A DNA stretch of 64,000 nt from Ornithinicoccus sp045032955 (GTDB lineage: Bacteria; Actinomycetota; Actinomycetes; Actinomycetales; Dermatophilaceae). The translations under genes were made by a program, and so were the position numbers. The DNA is taken from the NCBI RefSeq assembly GCF_045032955.1, contig NZ_JBJFZU010000002.1:372001-436000 (forward strand), given 5' to 3'. The notes beneath the pieces are model-generated. The model was not told where the DNA came from and did no database searches. It saw only the letters and a program-made list of their open reading frames with translations. Shown here one piece after another: positions 16,740 to 25,687 of this stretch (its first letter is position 1; each line of letters starts with the position of its first letter).

Positions 16740-17825
16740 TCAGGCGTCGACGACGACATCCCCCAAGGGGTATGAGCAGCAGGGCAGGAACTTCCCGGCG
16801 GCGATCTCCCGAGGACGGATACCCCCCGCGTGCCGGATGTCGACGTCCCCGCTGAGCAGGTCCGACTTGCAGGTGCCGCAGAGGCCCTGGCCGCAGGCCG
16901 AGCGTAAGGGCACCCCCGCGGCGACCGCGGCCTGCAGCACGGTGGTCCCCTCGGGGCAGGGCACCGTGCGGCCGCTGCGACGGAACTCCACGGACCGCGT
17001 GGCCACCGCGGTCGCCGCGACCGGGGAGGCCGGGGCGACCTCGGGGAGGGTGAAGCTCTCCAGGTGGCACCGTTGCGGCGGCACCCCCAGCTCCCGCAGC
17101 GCGGCGGACATCGCGGCCATGTAGGGCGGGGGCCCGCAGAGGAAGACCTCGCGCTGCGCCACGTCCGGCACCAGGGCCTGCAGCAGCGGTGCCCCGAGCC
17201 GCCCGCGTGGCCCCACCCATACCTGACCCGGGTCGATGCCCTCGCAGATCGCGCTGAGCCGCAGCGTCAGGCCACCGGCGGCCAGCGCCTCCAGCTCGGT
17301 CCGGCAGATGAGGTCCGCCGGGGTGCGGGCGCTGTGCACGAAGGCCACGTCGGCGCTCTCGGCCAGGTCCGCCAGCGTCCGGGTCATCGACAGCATCGGG
17401 GTGATGCCGCTGCCCGCGGACAGCAGCAGGTAGCGGTCGCTGGGGTAGCCGGCCAGCGAGAAGTCCCCGTACGGTCCGCTGACCTGCAGCCGGGAGCCGA
17501 CCCTGACCTGGTCGTGCAGGTAGGTCGAGACCGGCCCGCCCGGGGTGCGCTTGACGGTGATCGTGAGCAGGTGCGGACGGGTCGGCGGGGAGGAGATCGT
17601 GTAGCAGCGCTGCAGCCGTCGCCCGTCGACCGTGACGCTGAGCACCAGGTACTGCCCCGGCGCGAAGGAGAACGCGCGCGGCCCGGGCGGTTCCAGCACG
17701 AAGGTGGAGACGTCATGGGTGACGGCGACGACCGCCTTCACGCGGACCTCGAGGTCGAAGGCGGCGCCCCCGCCCGGCAGCGGCGTGGGCGTGGACCGGG
17801 TGACCGGCTCCAGCACGGCGGTCAC
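16740..17825 (-). CDS. Reductase component of Rieske-type amine demethylase (FAD/NAD, 2Fe-2S)
   Basis: 361 residues. FAD domain with RCYTISSPP (flavin motif RxYS/T), NAD domain with LLSAGSGITPMLSM, CGPPPYM near the end of it, and a C-terminal plant-type 2Fe-2S ferredoxin with C-x4-C-x2-C ... C (SACGQGLCGTCKSD ... PCCSY). This is the GbcB/StcD-like class that passes electrons from NAD(P)H to a Rieske oxygenase. Its GTG start overlaps the oxygenase stop by 4 bp (GTGA), so the two are made together. Substrate: glycine betaine, proline betaine or a related quaternary amine, by family and neighbours. Confidence 0.88.
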   Translation of the reverse strand: MTAVLEPVTRSTPTPLPGGGAAFDLEVRVKAVVAVTHDVSTFVLEPPGPRAFSFAPGQYLVLSVTVDGRRLQRCYTISSPPTRPHLLTITVKRTPGGPVSTYLHDQVRVGSRLQVSGPYGDFSLAGYPSDRYLLLSAGSGITPMLSMTRTLADLAESADVAFVHSARTPADLICRTELEALAAGGLTLRLSAICEGIDPGQVWVGPRGRLGAPLLQALVPDVAQREVFLCGPPPYMAAMSAALRELGVPPQRCHLESFTLPEVAPASPVAATAVATRSVEFRRSGRTVPCPEGTTVLQAAVAAGVPLRSACGQGLCGTCKSDLLSGDVDIRHAGGIRPREIAAGKFLPCCSYPLGDVVVDA

Positions 17826-19075
17826 GGCGTCGCCTCACACATCCGTGCGACGTACCAGGTGACGAACTCGTCCACCTGGTACTCGCTGGGCATGTACGGC
17901 CCCGGTGTGTAGGCGGGACTCGACACCCCCTCCTGGGCACGGGCCACGAAGGCGCCGTCCTGGGCATTGGTCTCGCGCCACACGTGGGTCAGCGCGTCGA
18001 CGTCGTAGTCGACACCCTCCACCGCGTCCTGGTCCACCAGCCAGGTGGTGCGGACCAGCGTCCGGTCGGCCGCCAGCGGCAGCACCGAGAAGACCACGGC
18101 GTGGTCGGACATCACGTGGAACCACGCGTTCGGCTGGGTGTGGATCGACAGCCGTCCCAGGCGGGTGGTGTCGACGTGCCCGAGCAGCCGCCGGCACAGG
18201 GCCGCCCCGTCGGTGCTGAAGGACTCGCCCCGACCGTCGAGCGGCTCCCGCTGCACCCGGAAGCCGGTGGCCGGGGCGGACAGCTCCTCGATCCGGGTGT
18301 GCGGCAGGTCCAGCCGCGCGCAGGTGGCCAGCAGGTCCCGCTCCGCGGCGAGGTAGCGCTCGTGGTCGGGGCGCAGCCGCTCCGGCACCTCGTCCTCGGC
18401 CAGCCCGTAGGTCAGGAAGAAGGTCGCGGACAGCTCGGGGTGACCGTCGCAGTGGTAGCACTCACGGTTGTTCTCCATCACCAGCTTCCAGTTGCCGTCC
18501 TCGACCAGGTCGACCTGAGCGGCGACCTTGGCGTCGGTCAGCCGGTGCTTCTCCAGGTAGGGCGTGAGCCGGGCGGCCACGTCCTCGAGGTCCGCCGGTG
18601 GCTCGGCGGCCAGGCACAGGAAGACCAGGCCGGAGATGCTGCGCAGCGGGACCGTCCGCAGCCCCCAGCAGGAGGGATCCAGGCCGGCCGGCTGCCCCGG
18701 GGCGAAGAGCAGCCGTCCGTCGGTGCCGTAGGTCCAGGAGTGGTAGCCGCAGACCAGGTTGCCCACCGAGCCGGAACGTTCCGGCAGCAGCCGGGCACCG
18801 CGGTGCCGGCACACGTTGTGGAAGGCGCGCACCTGCTCGTCGTCGTCGCGCAGCACGATCACCGAGGTGGTGCCCAGGGTGATGGTCACGTAGTCGCCGG
18901 GCTCGGGGATCTCGGCCTCGGTCGCGGCGAAGAACCAGTGCTGCCCGAAGATCGTCGCCAGGTCCGCCTCGAAGATCTCCGGGGAGGTGTAGAAGGGGCC
19001 CGCCAGCGGCATACCGGGGACGCGCTCGCGCAGCAGCGAGCCGAGGTCCTCCGTGGGCCGGGTGTCGATGCTCAT
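17822..19075 (-). CDS. Rieske non-heme iron oxygenase, betaine demethylase type (GbcA-like)
   Basis: 417 residues from the ATG at 19075 (GAGAGG upstream). The Rieske site is complete (Cys89, His91, Cys109, His112). The catalytic domain carries ENNRECYHCDGHPELS, the mononuclear-iron histidines of the GbcA/stachydrine demethylase group, and a later Asp (WLVDQD). The family removes one methyl of a quaternary amine as formaldehyde using O2. Encoded between a flavin demethylase and its reductase, with short gaps throughout, so the three form one operon. Exact substrate is unproven. Confidence 0.88.
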   Translation of the reverse strand: MSIDTRPTEDLGSLLRERVPGMPLAGPFYTSPEIFEADLATIFGQHWFFAATEAEIPEPGDYVTITLGTTSVIVLRDDDEQVRAFHNVCRHRGARLLPERSGSVGNLVCGYHSWTYGTDGRLLFAPGQPAGLDPSCWGLRTVPLRSISGLVFLCLAAEPPADLEDVAARLTPYLEKHRLTDAKVAAQVDLVEDGNWKLVMENNRECYHCDGHPELSATFFLTYGLAEDEVPERLRPDHERYLAAERDLLATCARLDLPHTRIEELSAPATGFRVQREPLDGRGESFSTDGAALCRRLLGHVDTTRLGRLSIHTQPNAWFHVMSDHAVVFSVLPLAADRTLVRTTWLVDQDAVEGVDYDVDALTHVWRETNAQDGAFVARAQEGVSSPAYTPGPYMPSEYQVDEFVTWYVARMCEATP

Positions 19076-19109
19076 GTCTGCCTCTCTGCGGGGTGAGGAG
19101 CGGCGCGCC

Positions 19110-21152
19110 TCAGATCGCCATGCACAGGCGCAGCGCGTCGTAGATGGCGGCGTGGATGTTGCGGCTGGCGACGGCGTCACCGATCCGGAAGAGCTGGTAG
19201 CGGCCCTCCGGGTGCGTACGGATCTGCTGGGGCCGCCCGTCCAGCAGCGCCTGCTGGTCGACCTCACCCAGGTTGCTGGAGCCGGGCACCAGCGCGTGGT
19301 AGAGCTCGTCGTTGGGCAGCGTCCCGTGCTCGACGACGACGGTGTCGACCAGGCGCTCCCAGGTGGTGGGGGTGTAGTCGCTGCCCAGGTGGGCCACCAG
19401 CCGTCCGTCCGGGGCGGCACTCACCCCGACCAGGCGGGTGGCCAGGGTGGTGCGCACGTCGTGCTCGGCGAACGCGCGCAGGTATGCCGGGCTGTTCATG
19501 CTCCCGACCGCGGCGGCGAGCGTGCGCTCCGGGGTGACCAGCTCGAGCCCGGCGACGACGGGGGCGAGCAGCTCGGCGGCACCCATCGCGCTCTCGTTGC
19601 CGTTGTCGTCGTAGACGAGGACGCTGCCCCGGGGTCGGACGGTGCCGTCCATCACGTCCCAGGTGTCCTTGACCAGGTGTGCGCCCTGGCTCAGGAAGGT
19701 CGTGTTCGGCAGGCCGCCGGTGGCCACGACCACGACGTCCGGGTCCAGCGCCAGCACGTCCTCGGCCTCGGCGTAGACCCCGTAGCGCAGCTCGACCCCC
19801 AGCACCCTCGCCTCGGCGACCCGCCAGTCCACGATCCCGACCAGGTCACGGCGGCGTGGCGCCGAGGCGGCCAGCCGGATCTGGCCGCCGGGCTCGTCCG
19901 CGGCCTCCAGCACCGTCACCCGGTGACCGCGCTCCCCGAGCACCCGCGCCGCCTCCAGCCCGGCCGGGCCGGCCCCGACGACCACCACCCGCAGGCCCGG
20001 GTCCGGGCTGAGGTCGACGACCTGCGGCAGCGTTTCCTCCCGCCCGGTGGCCGGGTTGTGGATGCACTTGGCGTCCCCGGACTCGTAGATGGCGTCCAGG
20101 CAGTAGTTCGCCCCGACGCAGGGCCGGATCCGGTCCTCGGTCCCGGCCCGAACCTTCGCCACCAGGTAGGGGTCGGCCATCTGCGCCCGGGTCAGCCCGA
20201 CCAGGTCCACCAGGCCCTCGCGGACGGCATACCGGGCGGTGGCGACGTCGGAGATCCGCCCGGCGTGCATCACCGGCAGGTCGACCGCGCGGCGCACCTG
20301 CCCGGCGAACTCCAGCTGCGGGGCGGCCGGGGTGCCCATCGAGGGGATCACCTCGGCCAGGGTGGCGTCCCGGTCGATGGTGCCCCGGATCACGGACAGG
20401 AAGTCGACCCCGGCCTCCTGGTAGTGCTTGAGCGCCAGCAGCGCCTCGTCCTGGTCGAGCCCGGGCCGGGTCTGCTCGTCCATGCTCATCCGGATGCCGA
20501 CCACGAAGTCGGGGCCGACCGCGGCGCGGACCGCCTGCACGACCCGCAGCCCGAAGGTCATCCGGCCGTGCAGGTCACCGCCGAACTCGTCGTCCCGCTG
20601 GTTCGTGGCGGGGGACGTGAAGCCGTCCAGCAGGTGCCCGTAGGACTGCAGCTCGATGCCGTCCAGGCCCCCGGCCCGGCACCGCTGCGCGGCCTCGGCG
20701 TACTGGGTGATGATCCGCTCGATGTCCCAGCGCTCGGCCTGCTTGGGGAAGGAGCGGTGCGCGGGCTCGCGCTGGTGCCCGGCGTAGACAAGCGGGAGCC
20801 AGTCCGCGGTGAAGTTGCTGCTGCGCCGCCCGAGATGGGTGACCTGGCACATCACCGCGGTGTCGTGCTCGTGCAGGTCGTCCGCGAGCCGCTGGAACCA
20901 CGGCACCACCTCGTCCTTGTAGAGCAGGATGTTGCCGAACGCCGGAGGGCTGTCGGGGGCGACCACCGCGGAGCCGCCGATCATGCTCAGGCCCACCCCG
21001 CCCTTGGCCTTCTCCAGGTGGTAGCGCCGGTAGCGGTCCTTCGGCATGCCGTCGTGGGTGTATGCCGGTTCGTGGGAGGTGCTCACCACCCGGTTGCGCA
21101 GCGTGAGCGGACCGAGGTCGAAGGGCTGCAGGAGGGGGTCGAGCGTGCTCAC
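19110..21152 (-). CDS. FMN/FeS/FAD N-demethylase, DgcA-like (NADH:flavin oxidoreductase family)
   Basis: 680 residues from a GTG at 21152, about the length of Pseudomonas DgcA. An OYE-type TIM barrel (1-340) begins LLQPFDLGPLTLRNRVV; an iron-sulfur loop follows (RPCVGANYC ... KCIHNP, C-x5-C-x11-C, one Cys fewer than the canonical four); the last 300 residues hold a FAD/NAD domain (VVVVGAGPAGLEAARVLG). Relatives demethylate dimethylglycine or N-methylproline, the step after the Rieske enzyme. First gene of the operon, divergent from LysR. The start is the first that does not run into the LysR start; its Shine-Dalgarno is weak. Confidence 0.85.
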   Translation of the reverse strand: MSTLDPLLQPFDLGPLTLRNRVVSTSHEPAYTHDGMPKDRYRRYHLEKAKGGVGLSMIGGSAVVAPDSPPAFGNILLYKDEVVPWFQRLADDLHEHDTAVMCQVTHLGRRSSNFTADWLPLVYAGHQREPAHRSFPKQAERWDIERIITQYAEAAQRCRAGGLDGIELQSYGHLLDGFTSPATNQRDDEFGGDLHGRMTFGLRVVQAVRAAVGPDFVVGIRMSMDEQTRPGLDQDEALLALKHYQEAGVDFLSVIRGTIDRDATLAEVIPSMGTPAAPQLEFAGQVRRAVDLPVMHAGRISDVATARYAVREGLVDLVGLTRAQMADPYLVAKVRAGTEDRIRPCVGANYCLDAIYESGDAKCIHNPATGREETLPQVVDLSPDPGLRVVVVGAGPAGLEAARVLGERGHRVTVLEAADEPGGQIRLAASAPRRRDLVGIVDWRVAEARVLGVELRYGVYAEAEDVLALDPDVVVVATGGLPNTTFLSQGAHLVKDTWDVMDGTVRPRGSVLVYDDNGNESAMGAAELLAPVVAGLELVTPERTLAAAVGSMNSPAYLRAFAEHDVRTTLATRLVGVSAAPDGRLVAHLGSDYTPTTWERLVDTVVVEHGTLPNDELYHALVPGSSNLGEVDQQALLDGRPQQIRTHPEGRYQLFRIGDAVASRNIHAAIYDALRLCMAI

Positions 21153-21208
21153 GTCCTCAGTGTGGAGCCGGGGACCACAGAAGAAAATCGCAGAGAATCG
21201 CACGCGAC

Positions 21209-21225
21209 CGTGCAATCATCGTGCA
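21209..21225. promoter_or_regulatory. Direct CGTGCA repeats in the LysR/demethylase divergent promoter
   Basis: CGTGCA at 21209-21214 and 21220-21225, 11 bp apart, so on one helix face. The second overlaps the LysR start codon. LysR proteins usually bind such intergenic repeats and both activate the operon and limit themselves. Confidence 0.4.
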
Positions 21226-22157
21226 TGATCGACCCTCGGTTGCGCAGCCTGCAGATGGTGGCCTGGCACGGCACCGTGACCCAGGCCGCCGCGTCGTTGA
21301 GCTACACCCCCTCCGCGGTCTCCGCCCAGCTCCGGTCGCTGTCCGCGGAGCTGGGGGTGACGCTGCTGCACCGCCAGGGCCGGACCCTGCGGCTCACCCC
21401 GGCCGGGCGGCTGCTCGTCGAGCAGGCCGAGCAGCTGCGCGCGGACTGGGAGCGGATGTATGCCGAGCTGCTGCACACCTCGGACCGGGTGCCGGCGACC
21501 CTCGGCCTGTGCGGCTTCTCCACGGCCGCCGCCTCCCTGCTGCCCTCGGTGGCCACGGCTGTGCTGGCCGCCCACCCGGGCGTTGACGTGCGGCTCATCG
21601 AGGCCGATCCCTACGAGTGCTTCGAGCTGCTGCTGGCCGGCCGTGCGGACGTGGCGGTGGTGGTCACCACCCAGGACCTGCCCGCCGAGGCCGACCCCCG
21701 TTTCGAGCAGCGACCGCTGATGGCCGACAAGCTGGACCTGCTGGTGCACGCCGGGCACCGGCTGGCGGCCCGCACCAGCGTGCCGCTGGCCGAGACGGCA
21801 GACGAGCCGTGGATCATGGATCATCCGGGCAGGCCCAACCACGACATGGTGCTGACCTCGTGCCTGGCGGCCGGCTTCAACCCGCGGCTGGCCCACGAGA
21901 TCGTGGAGTGGGGCTCGGGTGCCGCCCTGGTGGGCGCCGGGCTGGGGGTGGCGCTGGTGCCGCGGCTGGCGCGGTTGCCCTCGGGCTACGACATCGTCCG
22001 GGTGCCCCTGGAGGGTGACCCGAGCCCGGCTCGACAGGTGCGGACCGGCATCCGGGCGGGCAGTGCCGACCACCGGTTGGTCGCCGCCGCGCTGCGGGAA
22101 CTGACCGGGCTGGCCGCGGTGGACCGGTCGGGCCGGGACGTCGAGGGGGAGGGCTGA
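21225..22157 (+). CDS. LysR family transcriptional regulator
   Basis: 310 residues. N-terminal winged helix (LRSLQMVAWHGTVTQAAASLSYTPSAVSAQLRSLS) and a C-terminal PBP-like effector domain. ATG at 21225 follows the divergent gap of 72 bp to the demethylase operon with no Shine-Dalgarno. It most likely activates that operon in response to a betaine or its breakdown product; the ligand is not evident from the sequence. Confidence 0.9.
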   Translation: MIDPRLRSLQMVAWHGTVTQAAASLSYTPSAVSAQLRSLSAELGVTLLHRQGRTLRLTPAGRLLVEQAEQLRADWERMYAELLHTSDRVPATLGLCGFSTAAASLLPSVATAVLAAHPGVDVRLIEADPYECFELLLAGRADVAVVVTTQDLPAEADPRFEQRPLMADKLDLLVHAGHRLAARTSVPLAETADEPWIMDHPGRPNHDMVLTSCLAAGFNPRLAHEIVEWGSGAALVGAGLGVALVPRLARLPSGYDIVRVPLEGDPSPARQVRTGIRAGSADHRLVAAALRELTGLAAVDRSGRDVEGEG

Positions 22158-22170
22158 CCGAGGCGGAGGG

Positions 22171-22671
22171 TCACCAGCCCTCGGTGCCCGGTGCCCCCTT
22201 GAACGGGCCGGTGACCCGCGAGGTGATCCAGCCGCCGTAGAAGCCGCCGTCCTGGGGCTGCACCCGCTCGCCGTCCACGTAGCACCCGTCGTCGGGGTGG
22301 ATCGCGCCGTCCACCACGGCCGGCATCACCGCGGCGTGGTCGGCGAGGGCCTCGAAGGCGGGGGTGGGATCGGGGTAGGTCCAGGCGGCGCGGCTCAGCC
22401 GGGTGCCGTCGACCACCAGGTCGAAGTAGGTCGCCGAACCCTTGAACTCGCAGGTGGTGCGCCGGTTGTCCCGGGCCGGCTGCAGGGCGCCGGTGACGAA
22501 GGCCCCCAGCGGCAGGTAGTACGTCGGCGGGTGGGTGGTCTCCAGGACCCGGATCGCGGCGACCGTCTCCGCGATCGTCCGACCCCCGACCCGCACCAGC
22601 ACACGCTCCCCGCCGTCGGTGTCGACCGCCGGGGGACGCGGGTAGTCCTGGGCGGACTCGGGCTGGCGCAT
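22171..22671 (-). CDS. DUF427 domain protein
   Basis: 166 residues. Beta-rich DUF427 features: VGGRTIAETVAAIRVLETTHPPTYYLP, then TTCEFKGSATYFDL and WTYPDPTPAF. Single small cytoplasmic domain of unknown biochemistry, common in actinobacteria. It converges on the LysR gene with 13 bp between. ATG chosen at 22671; the Shine-Dalgarno is poor (GGTCGGGG). Confidence 0.85.
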   Translation of the reverse strand: MRQPESAQDYPRPPAVDTDGGERVLVRVGGRTIAETVAAIRVLETTHPPTYYLPLGAFVTGALQPARDNRRTTCEFKGSATYFDLVVDGTRLSRAAWTYPDPTPAFEALADHAAVMPAVVDGAIHPDDGCYVDGERVQPQDGGFYGGWITSRVTGPFKGAPGTEGW

Positions 22672-22714
22672 ACCCCGACCATAGGGGGAGGCGGCGGTTG
22701 GCCCAAGCCGGAGG

Positions 22715-22861
22715 TCACCGCGGGTCGTGGAGGACCGCCGCCAGCTGCTCGCCCAACGGGCCCGCCAGCTGCAGGGCACGGGTGCGGCTGAGGTGGTTGC
22801 TGTCGGTCCGGGCGAGCACGCCGTCCCGGGTCACCGGTGGGCAGGACCGGGACCCCCGCAT
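22715..22861 (-). pseudogene. C-terminal remnant of an SGNH/acyltransferase-3 protein
   Basis: In the otherwise empty gap, a minus-strand frame of 49 codons ends in TGA and reads SCPPVTRDGVLARTDSNHLS followed by an amphipathic LAGPLGEQLAAVL. A CPPV Cys followed by a D-x-NHLS block is what ends the SGNH domain of acyltransferase-3 (OatA-like) proteins: Asp and His of the catalytic triad. Nothing resembling the rest of such a protein lies upstream, where the DUF3806 gene runs the other way. I read this as a decayed fragment. Confidence 0.5.
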
Positions 22862-22894
22862 GCCACAGCAGCACCGCGAGCGACCGGACGTGGA

Positions 22895-22900
22895 TACGCT
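22895..22900 (+). promoter_or_regulatory. -10 element TACGCT, leaderless-type start
   Basis: TACGCT 8 nt before the ATG at 22909, with no Shine-Dalgarno. Confidence 0.45.
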
Positions 22901-22908
22901 CAGGGTCC

Positions 22909-23421
22909 ATGGGCCTCCTCGACCGACTCCGCCAGCGGGTGACCGGGCATACCGTGCAGGACGACGCCGCCGAGAAGGGCCGGGTCCGGGCCCTGCCCGA
23001 CCCCGGGGACGCCCCGGTGGGGGAGCTGCCGCTGTCCCCCGAGGTGCGCCGGATCGGCGAGTCCGAGCAGGCGCGGATCGACGCCGGCGTGTCCGCCGTC
23101 CAGCAGGACGGCGTCGACGTCGACGACCTCGCCTCGGTCAGCACCGGGCTGGACCGGGCGCTCGCCGGGTGGCTGGCGGACGACGGCACCGACCACGACG
23201 CGATCGTGGAGCGCTACGCGATGGCGGTCGGGGAGCACCTGCACCGGCATACCGACCTGCGCTGGTCGGTGGTCACCGACGTCTTCGGCACCGACCTGGC
23301 GGTGGCGTCCGGGGAGTTCGTGGTCGTGCCGACCAACCTGGTCGCCGTCCGCTGGATGCGCCGCGAGCGGGGCTGGGTGTCCCGGGTGGTCGGTCACATC
23401 GTCGAGGTCCGGCGCCGCTGA
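22909..23421 (+). CDS. DUF3806-like protein
   Basis: 170 residues from the ATG at 22909, chosen by the -10-like TACGCT just upstream. The C-terminal 100 residues (GWLADDGTDHDAIVERYAMAVGEHL ... RWSVVTDVFGTDLAV) resemble DUF3806, with the alternating acidic/aromatic pattern of that family. No signal peptide or membrane segment. Function unknown. Confidence 0.7.
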   Translation: MGLLDRLRQRVTGHTVQDDAAEKGRVRALPDPGDAPVGELPLSPEVRRIGESEQARIDAGVSAVQQDGVDVDDLASVSTGLDRALAGWLADDGTDHDAIVERYAMAVGEHLHRHTDLRWSVVTDVFGTDLAVASGEFVVVPTNLVAVRWMRRERGWVSRVVGHIVEVRRR

Positions 23422-23466
23422 GAGCAACCATCCGCGACGCTCGGTGGGGAGCGGGAAGGGGCGTGC

Positions 23467-25233
23467 TCAGGGTGCCGGGGTGGGCGGCAGGTCGGGGTGC
23501 TTGGGGCGGCCCGTCAGCCGCTGCAGCTGACGGAACACCCACGCCGTGGCCACCTCACGACCGGTCACGACGTACTCCACCGAGGCGTCCTGGAAGACGG
23601 TGGAACGCACCACCGCCAGGTCCAGCTCACGGCCCAGGAAGAGCAGCGTGTCCCCCTCCTTCAGCACCGTGTCCATCGGCGGGGTGAAGGTGCGGCGGCC
23701 GGCGCGGACCAGCACCGCGGGGTAGACCGCGAGCCGGACGTCCCGGTCCTCGGGGTCGCGCAGCAGGTCGCCCAGGGTGAGCTCGTGCTCCTGCATCCAG
23801 CGGACCGCGGCCGGGGCCAGGTTGTGGTCCAGGTCGAGCCGGTTGGACAACGGCGTCTCGTCACCGACGACCGAGACGATCTCGTCCATCACCCGGCTGT
23901 CCCACTCGTCGTCCTCGTGCAGCACGTGGTCGATGAAGCTCCAGTAGTTCGGCGAGGTGATCCGGGCGACCGCCTCCCGGGCCAGCAGCTCGGTGGGGAT
24001 GAAGACCGAGTCGGCGTCGAAGGCCATCAGCGGCGCCGCGTTGATCGCGGAGTTCTGCCGGACCGCGATGAACAGCTGGTCGTTCTCGATCCGGGCGTGC
24101 GCGGCATTGGCCATGTTGACGATGTCCGACTCCGCGCCGGCGATGAAGCCGACCGCGTCGGAGACGTCCGGGCGCCCGTCGGCCGGGTCGACCAGTATCA
24201 CGTCCAACCCGGCGCTCTCCAGGTCCCGGGTCACCTCGAAGCCGAAGTTGCCGTCGGCGCAGACCACCCACTGGCCCTCGGTCAGGTGCTGCAGCCGGTG
24301 CGGCAGCACCGAACCGCGCTTGCTCATCAGCCAGGACGCCAGACGGAAGCCGGAGGGGCGGCGCAGCGCCATCACCAGGTATGCCCCGTACCGGTCGAAG
24401 GGGTTGATCACCACGTCGGCGGCGAAGTCGTGCATCTGCTGGGCGTGCTCACGGTCGCTGCACCGGGCGATGACCATCAGCTCCGGACGCAGCAGGTTGA
24501 CCGTCATCACCACCGACAGATTGGTCTCGTCGTTGTCGGTGAGCGCCAGGACCGCCTCGCAGTGGTCGTGCGCCAGCCCGGCCAGGCCGAGCATCCGCGG
24601 GTCCCGACCGCTGGCGGCGAAGCCCGGGTGGTCGCTGGTGTAGCCGTCCATGGCCAGCTGCTGCACCCGTTCCGGGTTCTCGTCCAGGATCACGAAGTCA
24701 CGGCCCTGGTCCTCCAGCGCCCGGCAGACCGCCTCCCCGGCCTGGCCGTAGCCCACCACCAGGACGAACGGCTGCTGGATGCTGCGGACCTTGCGGCTGA
24801 ACCGCTGCAGCTTGAGCGCCTGCCGGAACGTGGTCTCCTGGGAGAGGCTGAGCAGGGCGCCGATGCTGTAGGACCAGGCGAGGACGCAGGCGTAGATGGT
24901 GAGCGTCACCCACATCCGCTGGGCATAGCTGAAGGGGTGCGGCACCTCGCCGTAGCCGATCGTCAGGCCGGTGTAGCTGATGACGTAGAAGCTGTCGAAG
25001 ACGGTGAGCCGGTCCGGGTTCTCCTCGGTGCCGGGCATCATGCTCAGCCCGAAGGTCATCACCGCGAAGACGGTGACGATGACGACCAAGGGCGTCCGGA
25101 CCCGCCGCAGCACCAGGAAGACCGCGTCCGTGGTCGGCAGGTCGGCAGGGACGTCCACCCGGTACCGGCGCAGCGAGTCCGGGCGGGCCCGCGCGGGCTT
25201 GCCGCGGGCCAGGAGCTGGAGGAGGTTGGCCAT
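23467..25233 (-). CDS. Potassium channel with two RCK (TrkA-N) domains
   Basis: 588 residues. Two membrane helices (about 48-66 and 108-128) flank a pore helix and the selectivity filter TIGYGE (91-96). Two tandem RCK units follow: VLVVGYGQAGEAVCRALEDQG with an acidic LDEN after strand 2 (about 155-330) and QWVVCADGNFGFEVTRDLESAG (about 330-480), then a TrkA-C-like tail (480-570). It should form a gated K+ channel in the cytoplasmic membrane controlled by nucleotide or Ca2+. A small membrane protein is encoded 13 bp upstream in the same direction. Confidence 0.9.
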   Translation of the reverse strand: MANLLQLLARGKPARARPDSLRRYRVDVPADLPTTDAVFLVLRRVRTPLVVIVTVFAVMTFGLSMMPGTEENPDRLTVFDSFYVISYTGLTIGYGEVPHPFSYAQRMWVTLTIYACVLAWSYSIGALLSLSQETTFRQALKLQRFSRKVRSIQQPFVLVVGYGQAGEAVCRALEDQGRDFVILDENPERVQQLAMDGYTSDHPGFAASGRDPRMLGLAGLAHDHCEAVLALTDNDETNLSVVMTVNLLRPELMVIARCSDREHAQQMHDFAADVVINPFDRYGAYLVMALRRPSGFRLASWLMSKRGSVLPHRLQHLTEGQWVVCADGNFGFEVTRDLESAGLDVILVDPADGRPDVSDAVGFIAGAESDIVNMANAAHARIENDQLFIAVRQNSAINAAPLMAFDADSVFIPTELLAREAVARITSPNYWSFIDHVLHEDDEWDSRVMDEIVSVVGDETPLSNRLDLDHNLAPAAVRWMQEHELTLGDLLRDPEDRDVRLAVYPAVLVRAGRRTFTPPMDTVLKEGDTLLFLGRELDLAVVRSTVFQDASVEYVVTGREVATAWVFRQLQRLTGRPKHPDLPPTPAP

Positions 25234-25246
25234 GGGGGCGCGGGGG

Positions 25247-25633
25247 TCAGCGGCGGCGGTAGGAGACGGTCTCCACGACGAGCAGGACGATCGAGACGAT
25301 GTTGGCCAAGAGCGCCCCGGCCGCGATCGAGACCACGCTGCTCATGTGGTGCCCGGTCAGCCCTCCTGAGTCCACGTGCCGCGCCCAGATCCAGACCAGC
25401 GTGGCCACGATGAGCTGGATGCTGGCGACCAGGCTCGTCGCCAGGTGCACCGCTCCGATCTGGGTACGGTCCCCGAACTTCAGGATGGTGGCGATGATGT
25501 TCACCACCACGGCGGCGTACAGCTCGTAGACGTTGTGCAGCATCGGGTCCGAGATGTCGCCGAGCACGTAGCCGAAGTTGAGCGTCGCGGCAAGGAGCAC
25601 GAAGAAGCCGAAGACGACTTTTTCAAGGTTCAC
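25247..25633 (-). CDS. Four-helix membrane protein upstream of K+ channel
   Basis: 128 residues from a GTG at 25633 (another GTG at 25639 is possible). It begins VNLEKVVFGFFVLLAATLNFGYVLG and contains NVYELYAAVVVNIIATILKFGDRTQIGA, with four hydrophobic spans. This resembles DUF6394, from memory. Thirteen bp before the channel gene, so an accessory or regulatory subunit of the channel is plausible but unproven. Confidence 0.75.
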   Translation of the reverse strand: MNLEKVVFGFFVLLAATLNFGYVLGDISDPMLHNVYELYAAVVVNIIATILKFGDRTQIGAVHLATSLVASIQLIVATLVWIWARHVDSGGLTGHHMSSVVSIAAGALLANIVSIVLLVVETVSYRRR

Positions 25634-25674
25634 ACCCACGACGATAACGCCGCAGGTCTGTCGGCGCCGCTTCC

Positions 25675-25680
25675 TATGCT
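25675..25680 (+). promoter_or_regulatory. -10 element TATGCT, leaderless-type start
   Basis: TATGCT 7 nt before the ATG at 25688, no Shine-Dalgarno. Confidence 0.6.
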
Positions 25681-25687
25681 GTGCGCC

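Noticed and set aside
16760..16777. CsoR-box-like stretch (CCCCCAAGGGGTAT)
   Set aside because: It lies inside the 3' end of the reductase gene, one arm is imperfect, and no copper gene starts there; coding constraint explains it.
23497..25413. Long plus-strand frame opposite the K+ channel gene
   Set aside because: His/Arg/Val/Gln-rich composition without any motif; the minus-strand frame encodes the selectivity filter and two RCK domains.
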